The position numbers and the translations under genes are program-made. The notes below the pieces were generated by a model. The model was given only the letters and a program-made list of their open reading frames with translations. It did not search any database and had not been told where the DNA came from. 18,145 nucleotides of DNA from assembly GCA_964504335.1 (NCBI GenBank), contig CAZDET010000083.1:1-18145 (forward strand), in the 5' to 3' direction. Below are positions 7,544 through 15,440 of the stretch, piece after piece (position 1 is the first letter of the stretch; the number at the start of each line of letters is the position of its first letter). This stretch comes from CAZDET01 sp964504335. Its GTDB lineage: Bacteria; Bacteroidota; Bacteroidia; Chitinophagales; Saprospiraceae.

Positions 7544-7592
7544 AGTATTTGATTCCTTATTTTGATTGCCCATTCCACTCAATCAAAATAAA

Positions 7593-10500
7593 ATGAATCG
7601 ATTCGTACTTGTCCTGTTGCTTTTCTGCATCAGCTGTCCCTTGTTCCTTCATGCCCAAGAGGCAACTTCCGATACCACTGAATCCAAGAAGGCCACTAAA
7701 GAACTTCCGCTGGAACCTGGCCGCACGTTTCGTCTGAAAACGGCGGAGGGCACCTGGATGAATCTGGACGTGAGTCCCGATGGCCAACAGATCGCTTTCG
7801 ATCTGATGGGTGATCTCTACCTGCTGCCAATGGCCGGAGGCAAAGCGAAGCGCATTACCAAGAGCATCGCCTACGAGACACACCCGCGTTTCAGCCCCGA
7901 TGGGAAATACCTCACGTTCACCTCCGATAAATCCGGCTCCGAAAATATCTGGATCGTGGAGCTGGCCACAGAGGAGCAGACCCAAGTAACCAAGGATACG
8001 GATAAGTACTATCAGGCCGCGGAATGGACGCCAAACGGCGATTATCTGGTAGTGGCGAAAGGCGGGCGCAACCTCAAACTGCATCTCTACCACAAAGACG
8101 GAGGCAATGGCATTCAACTGATCAAAGAACCGGAGAATCTGAAAACGATCGAGCCTGCCTTCGGCAAAGATGCCCGCTACCTGTGGTTTTCGCGCCGCAG
8201 CCGCGATTGGGAGTACAATGCCAAGCTACCTCAGTATCAACTGGCCGTATACGACCGGGAAACGGGCGAAACCAGCACTAAAACCAATCGCTACGGCTCG
8301 GCCTTTGCCCCCACTTTATCGCCCGATGGAAAGTGGTTGGTATACGGTACGCGCTTTAACACTCAAACCGGTCTGGTTCGGCAAAACCTGGAAACGGGTG
8401 AAGAAGAGTGGCTGGCCTATCCCGTGCAGCGCGACGAGCAGGAGTCGCGCGCCCGCCTTGGGGTGTATCCAGCCATGTCATTTACCCCGGATAGCAAACA
8501 CCTGATTGCCTACTACGGTGGAAAGATTTGGAAATTATCCATCGACGGAGGAGAGTCCGTTAACGTTCCTTTCGAGGTAGATGAGGAGTTGGATTTTGGG
8601 CCGGAAGTATTCTTCGATTATCCCATTTCCGATTCTGAAAAAATGGAGGTAACCCAAATTCGGGACGCTGTCGTATCGCCTGACGGTGCCCGGATGGTGT
8701 TCACGGCGCTCAATCGCCTCTACATCATGGATTACCCCAATGGCGAGCCGAAGCGCCTGACCAACCACGATTTCACGGAAGCCCACCCGGTCTGGAAGCC
8801 CGACGGCAGTGCCATCGCCTTTGTCTCCTGGGAAGGTGAAGAGGGGCATATCTATAAAATAACCCCTACGCCGGGTGCAACTCCGACCCGACTGACCGAG
8901 CAGGGTGGGTTCTACGCGGATTTAGCCTGGGATGCCCGGACGAACCGTATCGTAGCCGTGAGTGGAACGGCACAAGCCTATCAGAATGCCACCGGACCGC
9001 GTGCCTTCGGCGCCGCCGACAACCTGGTTTGGATCGACGGAAATGGCGGGCCAACGCAACTTATTAAGGCTGCCGACGGGCGGGGCGCTCCCCACTTTGT
9101 GGAGGCCAATGACCGCATCTACCTCTATCACGACGAAAAAGGCCTGATCTCTATCCGCTGGGACGGCACCGATGAAAAAGAGCACCTCAAAGTAACCGGA
9201 ATCATGACCTACCCGAGCCTGGCACACAACCATTGTATGCTGGTAGAGTCGGATACCGAGCCCAAGCGAAAGCCCTCAAATGCCGTCGTCGTCAAAATGG
9301 CTCCAATCGGCGACAAGGCGCTGGCAAAAATCAATAATGACGTCTACGTCGTAACGGTACCTCCAGTAGGCGGGAAGGTTGCAACGATCTCCGTCGCCAA
9401 GCCCGAAAACGCCGCGTTCCCTTCCTGGAAACTGACCACCTTCGGGGGGGAATTTCCCCAATGGGACGCTTCCGGACGCAAAGTCTATTACTCGCTGGGT
9501 AATGCCCATTTCAGGTACGACATGGACGAAGCGGAGCGGGTGGAAGAGCAATTGAAGGCCGAGGACAAGGAGAATGCTAAGGAAGAGGCGGAAGAGAAGA
9601 ACGAGGATAAGGACGAGGAGAAAAAGGAGGACAAGGGGTACCAAGCCACCGAAATTCGGGTGAACGTCTGGGTAGACCGAGACATGCCAGAAGGACGATT
9701 GCTACTGACCAATGCGCGCATCATCACGATGAAGGGCGATGAGGTGCTGGAACACGGAGATATTCTGATTGAAAACAACCGCATCCAGGCCGTCGGGGCA
9801 AGCGGGACGCTAGCGGTAAATGGAACCTTCGAAACGAAGGATATGGAAGGCAAAACAATCGTACCCGGTTTCGTCGATACCCACGCACACATGTGGCCCA
9901 ATTGGGGCATTCACAAAAACCAGATTTGGATCTACGCCGCCAATCTGGCCTATGGCGTGACCACCACGCGCGATCCGCAAACGGCCACTACCGACGTGTT
10001 AACCTACGCCGATATGGTGGATGCCGGAAATATCCTCGGTCCACGGGTGTATTCCACCGGCCCCGGTGTCGGGTTCTGGGCGTATAATCTCAAAAGCCTG
10101 GACCACGCCCGCAACGTGCTCAAGCAATACTCCGACTACTACAATACGAAGACCATCAAGATGTACATGACCGGCAACCGACAGCATCGGCAGTGGATCA
10201 TCCAGGCGGCCAAGGAGCAAGGTCTGATGCCCACAACCGAAGGCGGGTTGGACTTTAAGCTGAACATGACGCAGCTACTCGACGGCTATCCCGGGCACGA
10301 GCACGCCTTCCCGGTCTATCCGGTGTATGACGACGTGCTGCAACTGGTCGAACAGGCACAAATGACCTATACACCCACCCTGTTGGTTGCCTACGGCGGC
10401 CCCTGGGCGGAGGAATACTTCTACGCTACCGAGGACGTCCAGGGCGATAAAAAGCTCAACCACTTCACGCCAAAAGCAGAGCTGGACGCCAAGTCACGCC

Positions 10501-10955
10501 GCCGTGGCAACTGGTTTGTCGACGAGGAGCACATCTTCTCCCGCCACGCCGAGTTTGTGAAAGAATTGGTTGAAGCAGGCGGTATCGCCGGCGTTGGGTC
10601 TCACGGGCAGCTACAGGGGCTCGGCTATCACTGGGAGTTGTGGGCGATGGCCGCCGGCGGCATCCGCCCGCACGATGCGCTGAAAACCGCGACGATCTTA
10701 GGGGCTAAAGGCATTGGGCTGGATCAGGACCTCGGCTCTATCGAGCCCGGCAAACTGGCCGATTTGGTGATTCTCGATGCCAACCCGCTGGAAGATATCC
10801 GCAACACCAATACGATCCGCTACGTGCTGAAAAACGGCCGCCTGTACGAAGGCGATTCGCTGGATGAGGTGTATCCGCGCCAACGCAAGGCTCCCGCGTT
10901 CAATTGGAACGCAGCAGAGCCGGGTGCGATGGGACTGCCGGGAGTGGGATATTAG
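7593..10955 (+). CDS. Exported TolB/PD40 beta-propeller amidohydrolase
   Basis: This 1120-residue exported protein joins a beta-propeller to a metal-dependent amidohydrolase. The ATG at 7593 starts directly at the signal peptide (MNRFVLVLLLF...LHAQ); an in-frame TTG at 7566 adds only a non-conserved stub. Residues about 30-640 hold repeated PD40/TolB-type blades of the form SPDGxxIxF / FSPDGKYLTFTSDKSG. Residues about 645-683 are a low-complexity Glu/Lys linker. The amidohydrolase domain follows (about 700-1100), with the entry strand IVPGFVDTHAHMW carrying the HxH pair (His764, His766), a later HEH at 902-904, and GSHGQ with His1004. It ends in the usual DLGSIEPGKLADLVILDANP strand. Members of this family hydrolyse C-N bonds, often in peptides or cyclic amides; the substrate is unknown. 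It probably acts in the periplasm. The gene follows a strong terminator and therefore needs its own promoter in the short AT-rich gap. Confidence 0.92.
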   Translation: MNRFVLVLLLFCISCPLFLHAQEATSDTTESKKATKELPLEPGRTFRLKTAEGTWMNLDVSPDGQQIAFDLMGDLYLLPMAGGKAKRITKSIAYETHPRFSPDGKYLTFTSDKSGSENIWIVELATEEQTQVTKDTDKYYQAAEWTPNGDYLVVAKGGRNLKLHLYHKDGGNGIQLIKEPENLKTIEPAFGKDARYLWFSRRSRDWEYNAKLPQYQLAVYDRETGETSTKTNRYGSAFAPTLSPDGKWLVYGTRFNTQTGLVRQNLETGEEEWLAYPVQRDEQESRARLGVYPAMSFTPDSKHLIAYYGGKIWKLSIDGGESVNVPFEVDEELDFGPEVFFDYPISDSEKMEVTQIRDAVVSPDGARMVFTALNRLYIMDYPNGEPKRLTNHDFTEAHPVWKPDGSAIAFVSWEGEEGHIYKITPTPGATPTRLTEQGGFYADLAWDARTNRIVAVSGTAQAYQNATGPRAFGAADNLVWIDGNGGPTQLIKAADGRGAPHFVEANDRIYLYHDEKGLISIRWDGTDEKEHLKVTGIMTYPSLAHNHCMLVESDTEPKRKPSNAVVVKMAPIGDKALAKINNDVYVVTVPPVGGKVATISVAKPENAAFPSWKLTTFGGEFPQWDASGRKVYYSLGNAHFRYDMDEAERVEEQLKAEDKENAKEEAEEKNEDKDEEKKEDKGYQATEIRVNVWVDRDMPEGRLLLTNARIITMKGDEVLEHGDILIENNRIQAVGASGTLAVNGTFETKDMEGKTIVPGFVDTHAHMWPNWGIHKNQIWIYAANLAYGVTTTRDPQTATTDVLTYADMVDAGNILGPRVYSTGPGVGFWAYNLKSLDHARNVLKQYSDYYNTKTIKMYMTGNRQHRQWIIQAAKEQGLMPTTEGGLDFKLNMTQLLDGYPGHEHAFPVYPVYDDVLQLVEQAQMTYTPTLLVAYGGPWAEEYFYATEDVQGDKKLNHFTPKAELDAKSRRRGNWFVDEEHIFSRHAEFVKELVEAGGIAGVGSHGQLQGLGYHWELWAMAAGGIRPHDALKTATILGAKGIGLDQDLGSIEPGKLADLVILDANPLEDIRNTNTIRYVLKNGRLYEGDSLDEVYPRQRKAPAFNWNAAEPGAMGLPGVGY

Positions 10956-10967
10956 ATTTTTAGTTCG

Positions 10968-11008
10968 TTTGTGCTTCAGGCGCTTCCAGTAAGCGTCTGA
11001 AGCACAAA
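10968..11008. repeat. Strong 18-bp hairpin between amidohydrolase and caspase genes
   Basis: TTTGTGCTTCAGGCGCTT (10968-10985) pairs with the mirror arm at 10991-11008 around the loop CCAGT, with a single G-T wobble. No T-run follows on either strand, so it is not a standard terminator. A -7-like TAGATTTT at 10953-10960, overlapping the amidohydrolase stop codon, would place a transcription start right at the hairpin. The hairpin ends 13 bases before the caspase ATG, so it could set 3' stability of the upstream mRNA or gate translation of the caspase. Confidence 0.7.
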
Positions 11009-11021
11009 CACATCTGAAATA

Positions 11022-12422
11022 ATGACTATGCACCTCTATCCCATCGCTCCTCGTGGGGCTATCATTACCCTATTAGTTATTCTCGGGCACTTACCGGCTT
11101 TTTCGCAGTGTGACCTGGGGCGCAATTACGCTGTTTTCTTCGCGGTCGAGGAGTACGATGACGCCACCGGATATTCGTCCCTTTCCTACCCGATTGAGGA
11201 TGCGGAAGAATTGGCAACCATTTTGAGCCGCGACTACGGATTTGATACCACCATTTTGCGCAATCCAATTCGGGAAGAAATTTGGGAGGAGCTATACGAA
11301 TTGCGGAAGAAGTCGGATTGGGGGCCGGACGATCAATTATTGTTGTTTTTCACCGGACACGGCGAGCGGGGGTATTTCATCCCGCGCGATGGAAGGGCCG
11401 GCCGCCTTCAGAGCACGTCTATTCCGCTGGGTAATGAATTTAAAGATTCGCTACATAGCATTGGTTGCAACCACCAATTGCTGGTCCTGGATGCTTGCTA
11501 CAGCGGCTCGCTGTTTGCTGCCGATTGGCGCAGTGGCTCGAATGCGCCGGGGTGGCAAAAAAGTGTCATCCCCCGAAAGACGGACCAGAACCTGGCTATT
11601 CTCTGCCGCCACCGCAAGCGCCGAACCCGCCTGTCGATGACCGCGGCCTCCGGTCAGGAGCAAACGGCAGATGCTTCGCGCCTCGTACAGGCGTTTTCCA
11701 AATTGCTAAATGCTTATAGCGATGGCACCGAGATACTCTATACCGGCAGTATTTACATGGAATTGAAAAGCAAGGCTTCCTCCCCCTTGTTTGACGAGTT
11801 TCATTTCAAAAACCACGAAGCTTCCAGTTTTCTGTTTGTGCCCCGACAAGTGCGGGAAGATTTTGCCAGTCGGACCCCCTGTCCGCTCGACGATGCGCGT
11901 TGCGCCCCCGACGAGGAGTGCCTGGCATGCCCGACCGATCCCGAAGATCAAACCTATGAGGTCGTACCGGTGGGTCCGGTGTACTGGATGACACAAAATT
12001 TGTCGTATTCTCTGGGGCAAACCGTCGCAAACGGCCACTACACCTGGGAGCAGGCCCGACAGGCCTGTGAGGCACTGGGACCCGGCTGGCGCCTGCCGAC
12101 CAAACAGGAGTGGGCAATACTAACCCAACGGTTTGGTGAGGGCCACGGAGTGACGAACTTTGGTGCCCCAACGGGCAATCCGAAGGAATCCTTTCGGAAA
12201 TTTATGCGTCCCGAAAGCCCCTGGCAGCCGGCATTGGTCGGCTTTTTAAACGATCGCAATAAGCCAAGGGGGAAAGACAAGCAAGCACTGTACTGGTCTG
12301 GAACCGAAGCCAACCTGGGGGCCGATGCAGTGGCCTTTAGTTTCTCCAGCAATCCAGGTGTTTACCAGATGGAGCAATCGAAGAACATGAAGTTATCCTG
12401 CCGGTGTGTGCGTGGTTTTTAA
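11022..12422 (+). CDS. Exported caspase-like (C14) protein with FISUMP-like C-terminal domain
   Basis: A 466-residue protein with an N-terminal signal peptide (core AIITLLVILG, cut near PAFSQ) and a caspase/metacaspase p20-type fold. The pieces come in order: GRNYAVFFAV...Y...L.YPIEDAEELA, LLLFFTGHGE with catalytic His113, and LLVLDACYSGSLF with catalytic Cys159. A very basic stretch CRHRKRRTR at 195-203 lies where caspase-like enzymes are often processed. Residues 285-305 are Cys-rich. Residues 316-466 form a FISUMP/DUF1566-like domain (VGPVYWMTQNL, YTWEQARQAC, GWRLPTKQEW, YWSGTEANLG, CRCVRGF) related to the end of the STAND ATPase at 1450-4116. Caspase-like enzymes cleave peptides after Arg/Lys (metacaspases) or Asp. 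The signal peptide implies an extracytoplasmic site of action. An ATG at 11028 is an alternative start. It may be co-transcribed with the amidohydrolase 66 bases upstream unless the hairpin between them intervenes. Confidence 0.88.
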   Translation: MTMHLYPIAPRGAIITLLVILGHLPAFSQCDLGRNYAVFFAVEEYDDATGYSSLSYPIEDAEELATILSRDYGFDTTILRNPIREEIWEELYELRKKSDWGPDDQLLLFFTGHGERGYFIPRDGRAGRLQSTSIPLGNEFKDSLHSIGCNHQLLVLDACYSGSLFAADWRSGSNAPGWQKSVIPRKTDQNLAILCRHRKRRTRLSMTAASGQEQTADASRLVQAFSKLLNAYSDGTEILYTGSIYMELKSKASSPLFDEFHFKNHEASSFLFVPRQVREDFASRTPCPLDDARCAPDEECLACPTDPEDQTYEVVPVGPVYWMTQNLSYSLGQTVANGHYTWEQARQACEALGPGWRLPTKQEWAILTQRFGEGHGVTNFGAPTGNPKESFRKFMRPESPWQPALVGFLNDRNKPRGKDKQALYWSGTEANLGADAVAFSFSSNPGVYQMEQSKNMKLSCRCVRGF

Positions 12423-12435
12423 AAGTGAAGAAGGG

Positions 12436-13431
12436 TTAGAAGGTTAGGAAAAAGACATGGATTTCGTGCGAAGGGCCGCTGTACGCGGAATAGCTGGTAT
12501 TGAAGGGGAAGTCCAGGCCGTAGGTCAGGCGAATGCGGTTGCGGGCCCGCTCGTTATAGCCGCGATCATCAACGAACAGGTTGGTGCCGGCTTCGAGGTG
12601 GAGGGTGCTGTTGGAATTACCGCCCAGGCCAAATGAAAAGGCGCTGCTGATTTGGTACCGCAGGTTGACATCGATATTCGGCCGAAACCCCTGCACATGC
12701 TTGACCCAGGCCGTGGCTTCAAAAAAGCTCAGCCGGTCGGATGAAGAGGTCGTTGCCACAAAAGAGGCATGGCCGTACACGTGGCGAAACTGGGTGTAGT
12801 CATAGTCCTGACTGTCGGAATTATCGAAGGTTACTTGTTGCTCCAGGAGCTGGGGCATGGAGAGGCCGAAGGAAACAAATTTGTTGTAGCTGTCGAGCTG
12901 ATATACCCCGAAGACGCCCACGCCCAGGTCGGTGGTATTTCCCGTCAGTTTATCGAATTCCAGGAGTGGGTCGTTGCCTTCGTAAGCTCTCAGCCTGCGA
13001 AGATCGATGGAGTGCAAGGTATATCCGACATTGAACCCTACGCCGCCCCAAAATCGACCGAGGTTAAGGTCCCCTACGTAAACTGCTCCCCGACCGAAAA
13101 AGCTGTTGGTTTCAGTGACATCGACCTCATCATTCACAAAGTAAAGCCCGCCGGCCAGGCCAATGCCATTCAGGGCAGTGGCTGCTTCCAGATCAATGAT
13201 GGAAGTATTTACCTGCCACGTATCGTTGTCTACCCATTGGATGCGATGGCCTCCACCCACTTTGATCATGTAATCGGCACTGGGTAGCGCGAGCATGAAG
13301 TCGGTGCTCACGGCGGCTGGATTGACGAAACCGATATGTTCGCGGTACTGGTTGAGAATGGGAAGTAGCTGAGATTGAGCTAGCTGGAGGGAAAAGATGG
13401 AGAATAGGGTGATGAGAATTAGGTGTTTCAT
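12436..13431 (-). CDS. PorP/SprF-family membrane protein (type IX secretion associated)
   Basis: A 331-residue protein with a signal peptide (MKHLILITLFSIFSLQLAQSQ) followed by LLPILNQYREHIGFVNPAAVS, the N-terminal signature of the PorP/SprF family (the Q-Y-...-NPA pattern). The rest is built of alternating strands with Gly/aromatic patterns (GVGFNVGYTLHSI, FSFGLGGNSN, IHVFFLTF), as expected of an outer-membrane barrel ending in an aromatic residue. Family members are linked to the type IX secretion system and gliding in Bacteroidota, usually next to a large secreted adhesin. No such adhesin gene is adjacent here, so this is an orphan copy. Its 3' end faces the caspase gene 13 bases away, and its start is divergent from the serine hydrolase gene across a 170-base gap. 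Confidence 0.88.
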   Translation of the reverse strand: MKHLILITLFSIFSLQLAQSQLLPILNQYREHIGFVNPAAVSTDFMLALPSADYMIKVGGGHRIQWVDNDTWQVNTSIIDLEAATALNGIGLAGGLYFVNDEVDVTETNSFFGRGAVYVGDLNLGRFWGGVGFNVGYTLHSIDLRRLRAYEGNDPLLEFDKLTGNTTDLGVGVFGVYQLDSYNKFVSFGLSMPQLLEQQVTFDNSDSQDYDYTQFRHVYGHASFVATTSSSDRLSFFEATAWVKHVQGFRPNIDVNLRYQISSAFSFGLGGNSNSTLHLEAGTNLFVDDRGYNERARNRIRLTYGLDFPFNTSYSAYSGPSHEIHVFFLTF

Positions 13432-13568
13432 AATGGTTGGTGTTTAGCTATGGGAAATGTGAGAAAGCAAGTTAGGGATAATTCTGTAGTCTCCCAACCT
13501 GTCGACAGCCTGGAGCTGGAGCTCGTTTCAATCCATTTGCCCGATGTAGAGCAGTTCGGAAAATTCAT

Positions 13569-13576
13569 TACCTTAG
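13569..13576 (+). promoter_or_regulatory. -7-like box for the serine hydrolase gene
   Basis: TACCTTAG matches seven of eight positions of the Bacteroidota -7 consensus TAnnTTTG and lies 25 bases before the ATG at 13602, giving a short leader. A TTTG at 13536-13539 is too far upstream to be a well-spaced -33 box. The same 170-base gap must also hold the divergent promoter of the PorP/SprF gene, for which I found no convincing box. Confidence 0.35.
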
Positions 13577-13601
13577 AACCCCACCATCATCGCTCTTGAA
13601 A

Positions 13602-15407
13602 ATGAAATATATACTCCTCCCAATTGTCGCACTCTTATTTGCTTGCCCGGTTATTTCCCAGGAAGATCCTCGATTTGAAGGCATCGATGCCGAAATGGAG
13701 ACGATTTTGGCAACTCATCAGGTGCCGGGTTTTTCCGTGGCCGTGGTCGAAGGCGATAGCCTCTTGTTTGCAAAAGGATACGGTTTTCGCGATTATGACA
13801 AGCGGCTGCCCGCTACCGAAAATACCATCTACGCCATCGGCTCGTGTACCAAGGCTTTTACGTGCGCCCTCATCGGCCAGTTGGCCGCCGAAAATCGACT
13901 TCAACTGACCGACCATCCCGCCAAACACCTGCCGGGGTTGACGTTTTACAATGCCGAGCTCAACAGCCAGTTGCACCTCACCGACTTGATGCGCCACAGT
14001 ACGGGGCTGCCCCGTCACGATTTTGCCTGGTATTTATTTCCTTCGGCCGATACCGACAGCTTAATTCAAAAGCTGGAATTCCAGGAACCCTTCGCAGGCA
14101 TTCGGGAACAATGGTACTACAACAATTTCATGTTTCTGCTACAAGGAGCCATCGCCGAAGCGATTACCGACAGCACCTGGGAGGCAAATATCCAGGCCCG
14201 CTTCCTGGAACCGCTCGGCATGCAAACCGCCAGCACCAATCTGAAAGATTGGAAGGCAGGGGCCGAGCCCGCCCTGGGCTACCGGCTGACAGACGACAAG
14301 GAGATCAAGCGCATGGATTACTACGACATCTCCGCCATGGGGCCGGCGGGGAGCATCAATGCCAGCGTACGCGAAATGGCCAACTGGGTGCGCGCCTGGA
14401 TCAATGGCGGCATGTTTGAGGGGAAGGAAATCATTCCCGGCGTTTTTCGAACACCGGCAACGAGTAGCCAAATGATCGTACGGGGTGGGCTTCCGAACGA
14501 CAAGCATCCCGATGTGCACTTCGCCACCTATGGCTTTGGGTGGTTCCAGGCATCTTACAAAGGGCATTACCGCGTGGAGCACGGTGGTAACATTGACGGA
14601 TTTTCCGCAAATACCTCCTTCTATCCCAGCGATAGTATCGGCATCATTGTATTAACCAACCAGAACGGCTCTCCGATTCCCTCCATCGTGCGGAATACTC
14701 TGGCCGATCGAATGCTTAGTCTGGAGCGTACCGACTGGAACGCCGAGGTGAAAGCACAAATCGAAGAGGCGGAGGCCCAACAGCAAAGCGCCGATTCTAC
14801 CCGCTACGCCAACCGGGTAGAAAATACCCGACCCTCGCACGCCGCAGTAGAATATACCGGCACCTACCGCCACCCCGGATACGGTGAATTTCAAATCGTA
14901 GCCAAGGGCGATTCGTTATTTGCTTATTTTAGAAATGACAGCCTCTATCTGAAACACTACCACTACGACGTATTTGAACCCATTGCCATCGAAGACGGTC
15001 AGATCGATACCTCCATATCATTGCCACGGGAAATGTTCGCCAATTTCAAAACGGGCGTTTCCGGCGACATTGCGTATGCCGATATGAAATTCGAACCTAC
15101 CCTCGCACCCATTGAATTCAGCCGAACTCCGGCCACCATCGAACTAAGTGTGGCCGAATTGGAGCGCTATGTAGGGGAGTATAATTTGGGCCCCCAAACC
15201 GCTAAAATATACCGCAAGGACGATGCCGCACTCTATCTGTTCCTGGCCGGCCAGCCGGAATACGAGCTCTTGCCCACCGGGAAGGATCAGTTTGTCATCA
15301 AAACCCTCCAGGGATATAGTTTGAACTTTGAAACGACCGACTCGGGCGAGGTTAGTGGAGTTGCCTTCATTCAGCCCAACGGAACCTTCCGGGCGGTGCG
15401 GAAGTGA
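13602..15407 (+). CDS. Exported beta-lactamase-fold serine hydrolase with C-terminal DUF3471-like domain
   Basis: A 601-residue class C beta-lactamase/penicillin-binding-protein-like hydrolase. The start is the ATG at 13602; an in-frame TTG at 13596 adds two codons and is less likely. The signal peptide MKYILLPIVALLFACPVISQ leads into the enzyme. It contains LFAC around Cys15, a marginal lipobox, so the protein is either periplasmic or a lipoprotein. Catalytic motifs are in order: SxxK as SCTK (Ser81, Lys84), Y-x-N as YNN (Tyr173-Asn175), and HGG in place of KTG (His327-Gly329). Residues about 410-600 form a beta-rich tail of the DUF3471 type (YTGTYRHPGYGEFQI..., YVGEYNLG). Such enzymes are esterases or D-amino-acid/peptide hydrolases more often than true beta-lactamases; the substrate is unknown. 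The rhomboid gene begins 33 bases downstream and is likely co-transcribed. Confidence 0.93.
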   Translation: MKYILLPIVALLFACPVISQEDPRFEGIDAEMETILATHQVPGFSVAVVEGDSLLFAKGYGFRDYDKRLPATENTIYAIGSCTKAFTCALIGQLAAENRLQLTDHPAKHLPGLTFYNAELNSQLHLTDLMRHSTGLPRHDFAWYLFPSADTDSLIQKLEFQEPFAGIREQWYYNNFMFLLQGAIAEAITDSTWEANIQARFLEPLGMQTASTNLKDWKAGAEPALGYRLTDDKEIKRMDYYDISAMGPAGSINASVREMANWVRAWINGGMFEGKEIIPGVFRTPATSSQMIVRGGLPNDKHPDVHFATYGFGWFQASYKGHYRVEHGGNIDGFSANTSFYPSDSIGIIVLTNQNGSPIPSIVRNTLADRMLSLERTDWNAEVKAQIEEAEAQQQSADSTRYANRVENTRPSHAAVEYTGTYRHPGYGEFQIVAKGDSLFAYFRNDSLYLKHYHYDVFEPIAIEDGQIDTSISLPREMFANFKTGVSGDIAYADMKFEPTLAPIEFSRTPATIELSVAELERYVGEYNLGPQTAKIYRKDDAALYLFLAGQPEYELLPTGKDQFVIKTLQGYSLNFETTDSGEVSGVAFIQPNGTFRAVRK

Positions 15408-15421
15408 GGAATTGCTTATTT

Positions 15422-15435
15422 TAGGGAAAGCCCTA
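15422..15435 (+). repeat. Small hairpin just before the rhomboid start
   Basis: TAGGG (15422-15426) and CCCTA (15431-15435) form a perfect five-base stem with loop AAAG, ending five bases before the rhomboid ATG at 15441. It could occlude ribosome access, or it may simply be chance. No T-run follows, so it is not a terminator between the hydrolase and rhomboid genes. Confidence 0.35.
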
Positions 15436-15440
15436 TCAAT

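Noticed and set aside
12300..12422. Variable region of a diversity-generating retroelement in the caspase's lectin-like domain
   Set aside because: Lectin-like or FISUMP-like C-termini can be retroelement targets, but there is no reverse transcriptase in the window, no template-like near-repeat of this segment that I could find, and no clustering of AAC/AAT codons at the end.
13596..13601. TTG start for the serine hydrolase (and the TTG at 7566 for the amidohydrolase)
   Set aside because: In both cases an in-frame ATG a few codons later begins the signal peptide directly, and the extra residues add nothing conserved.
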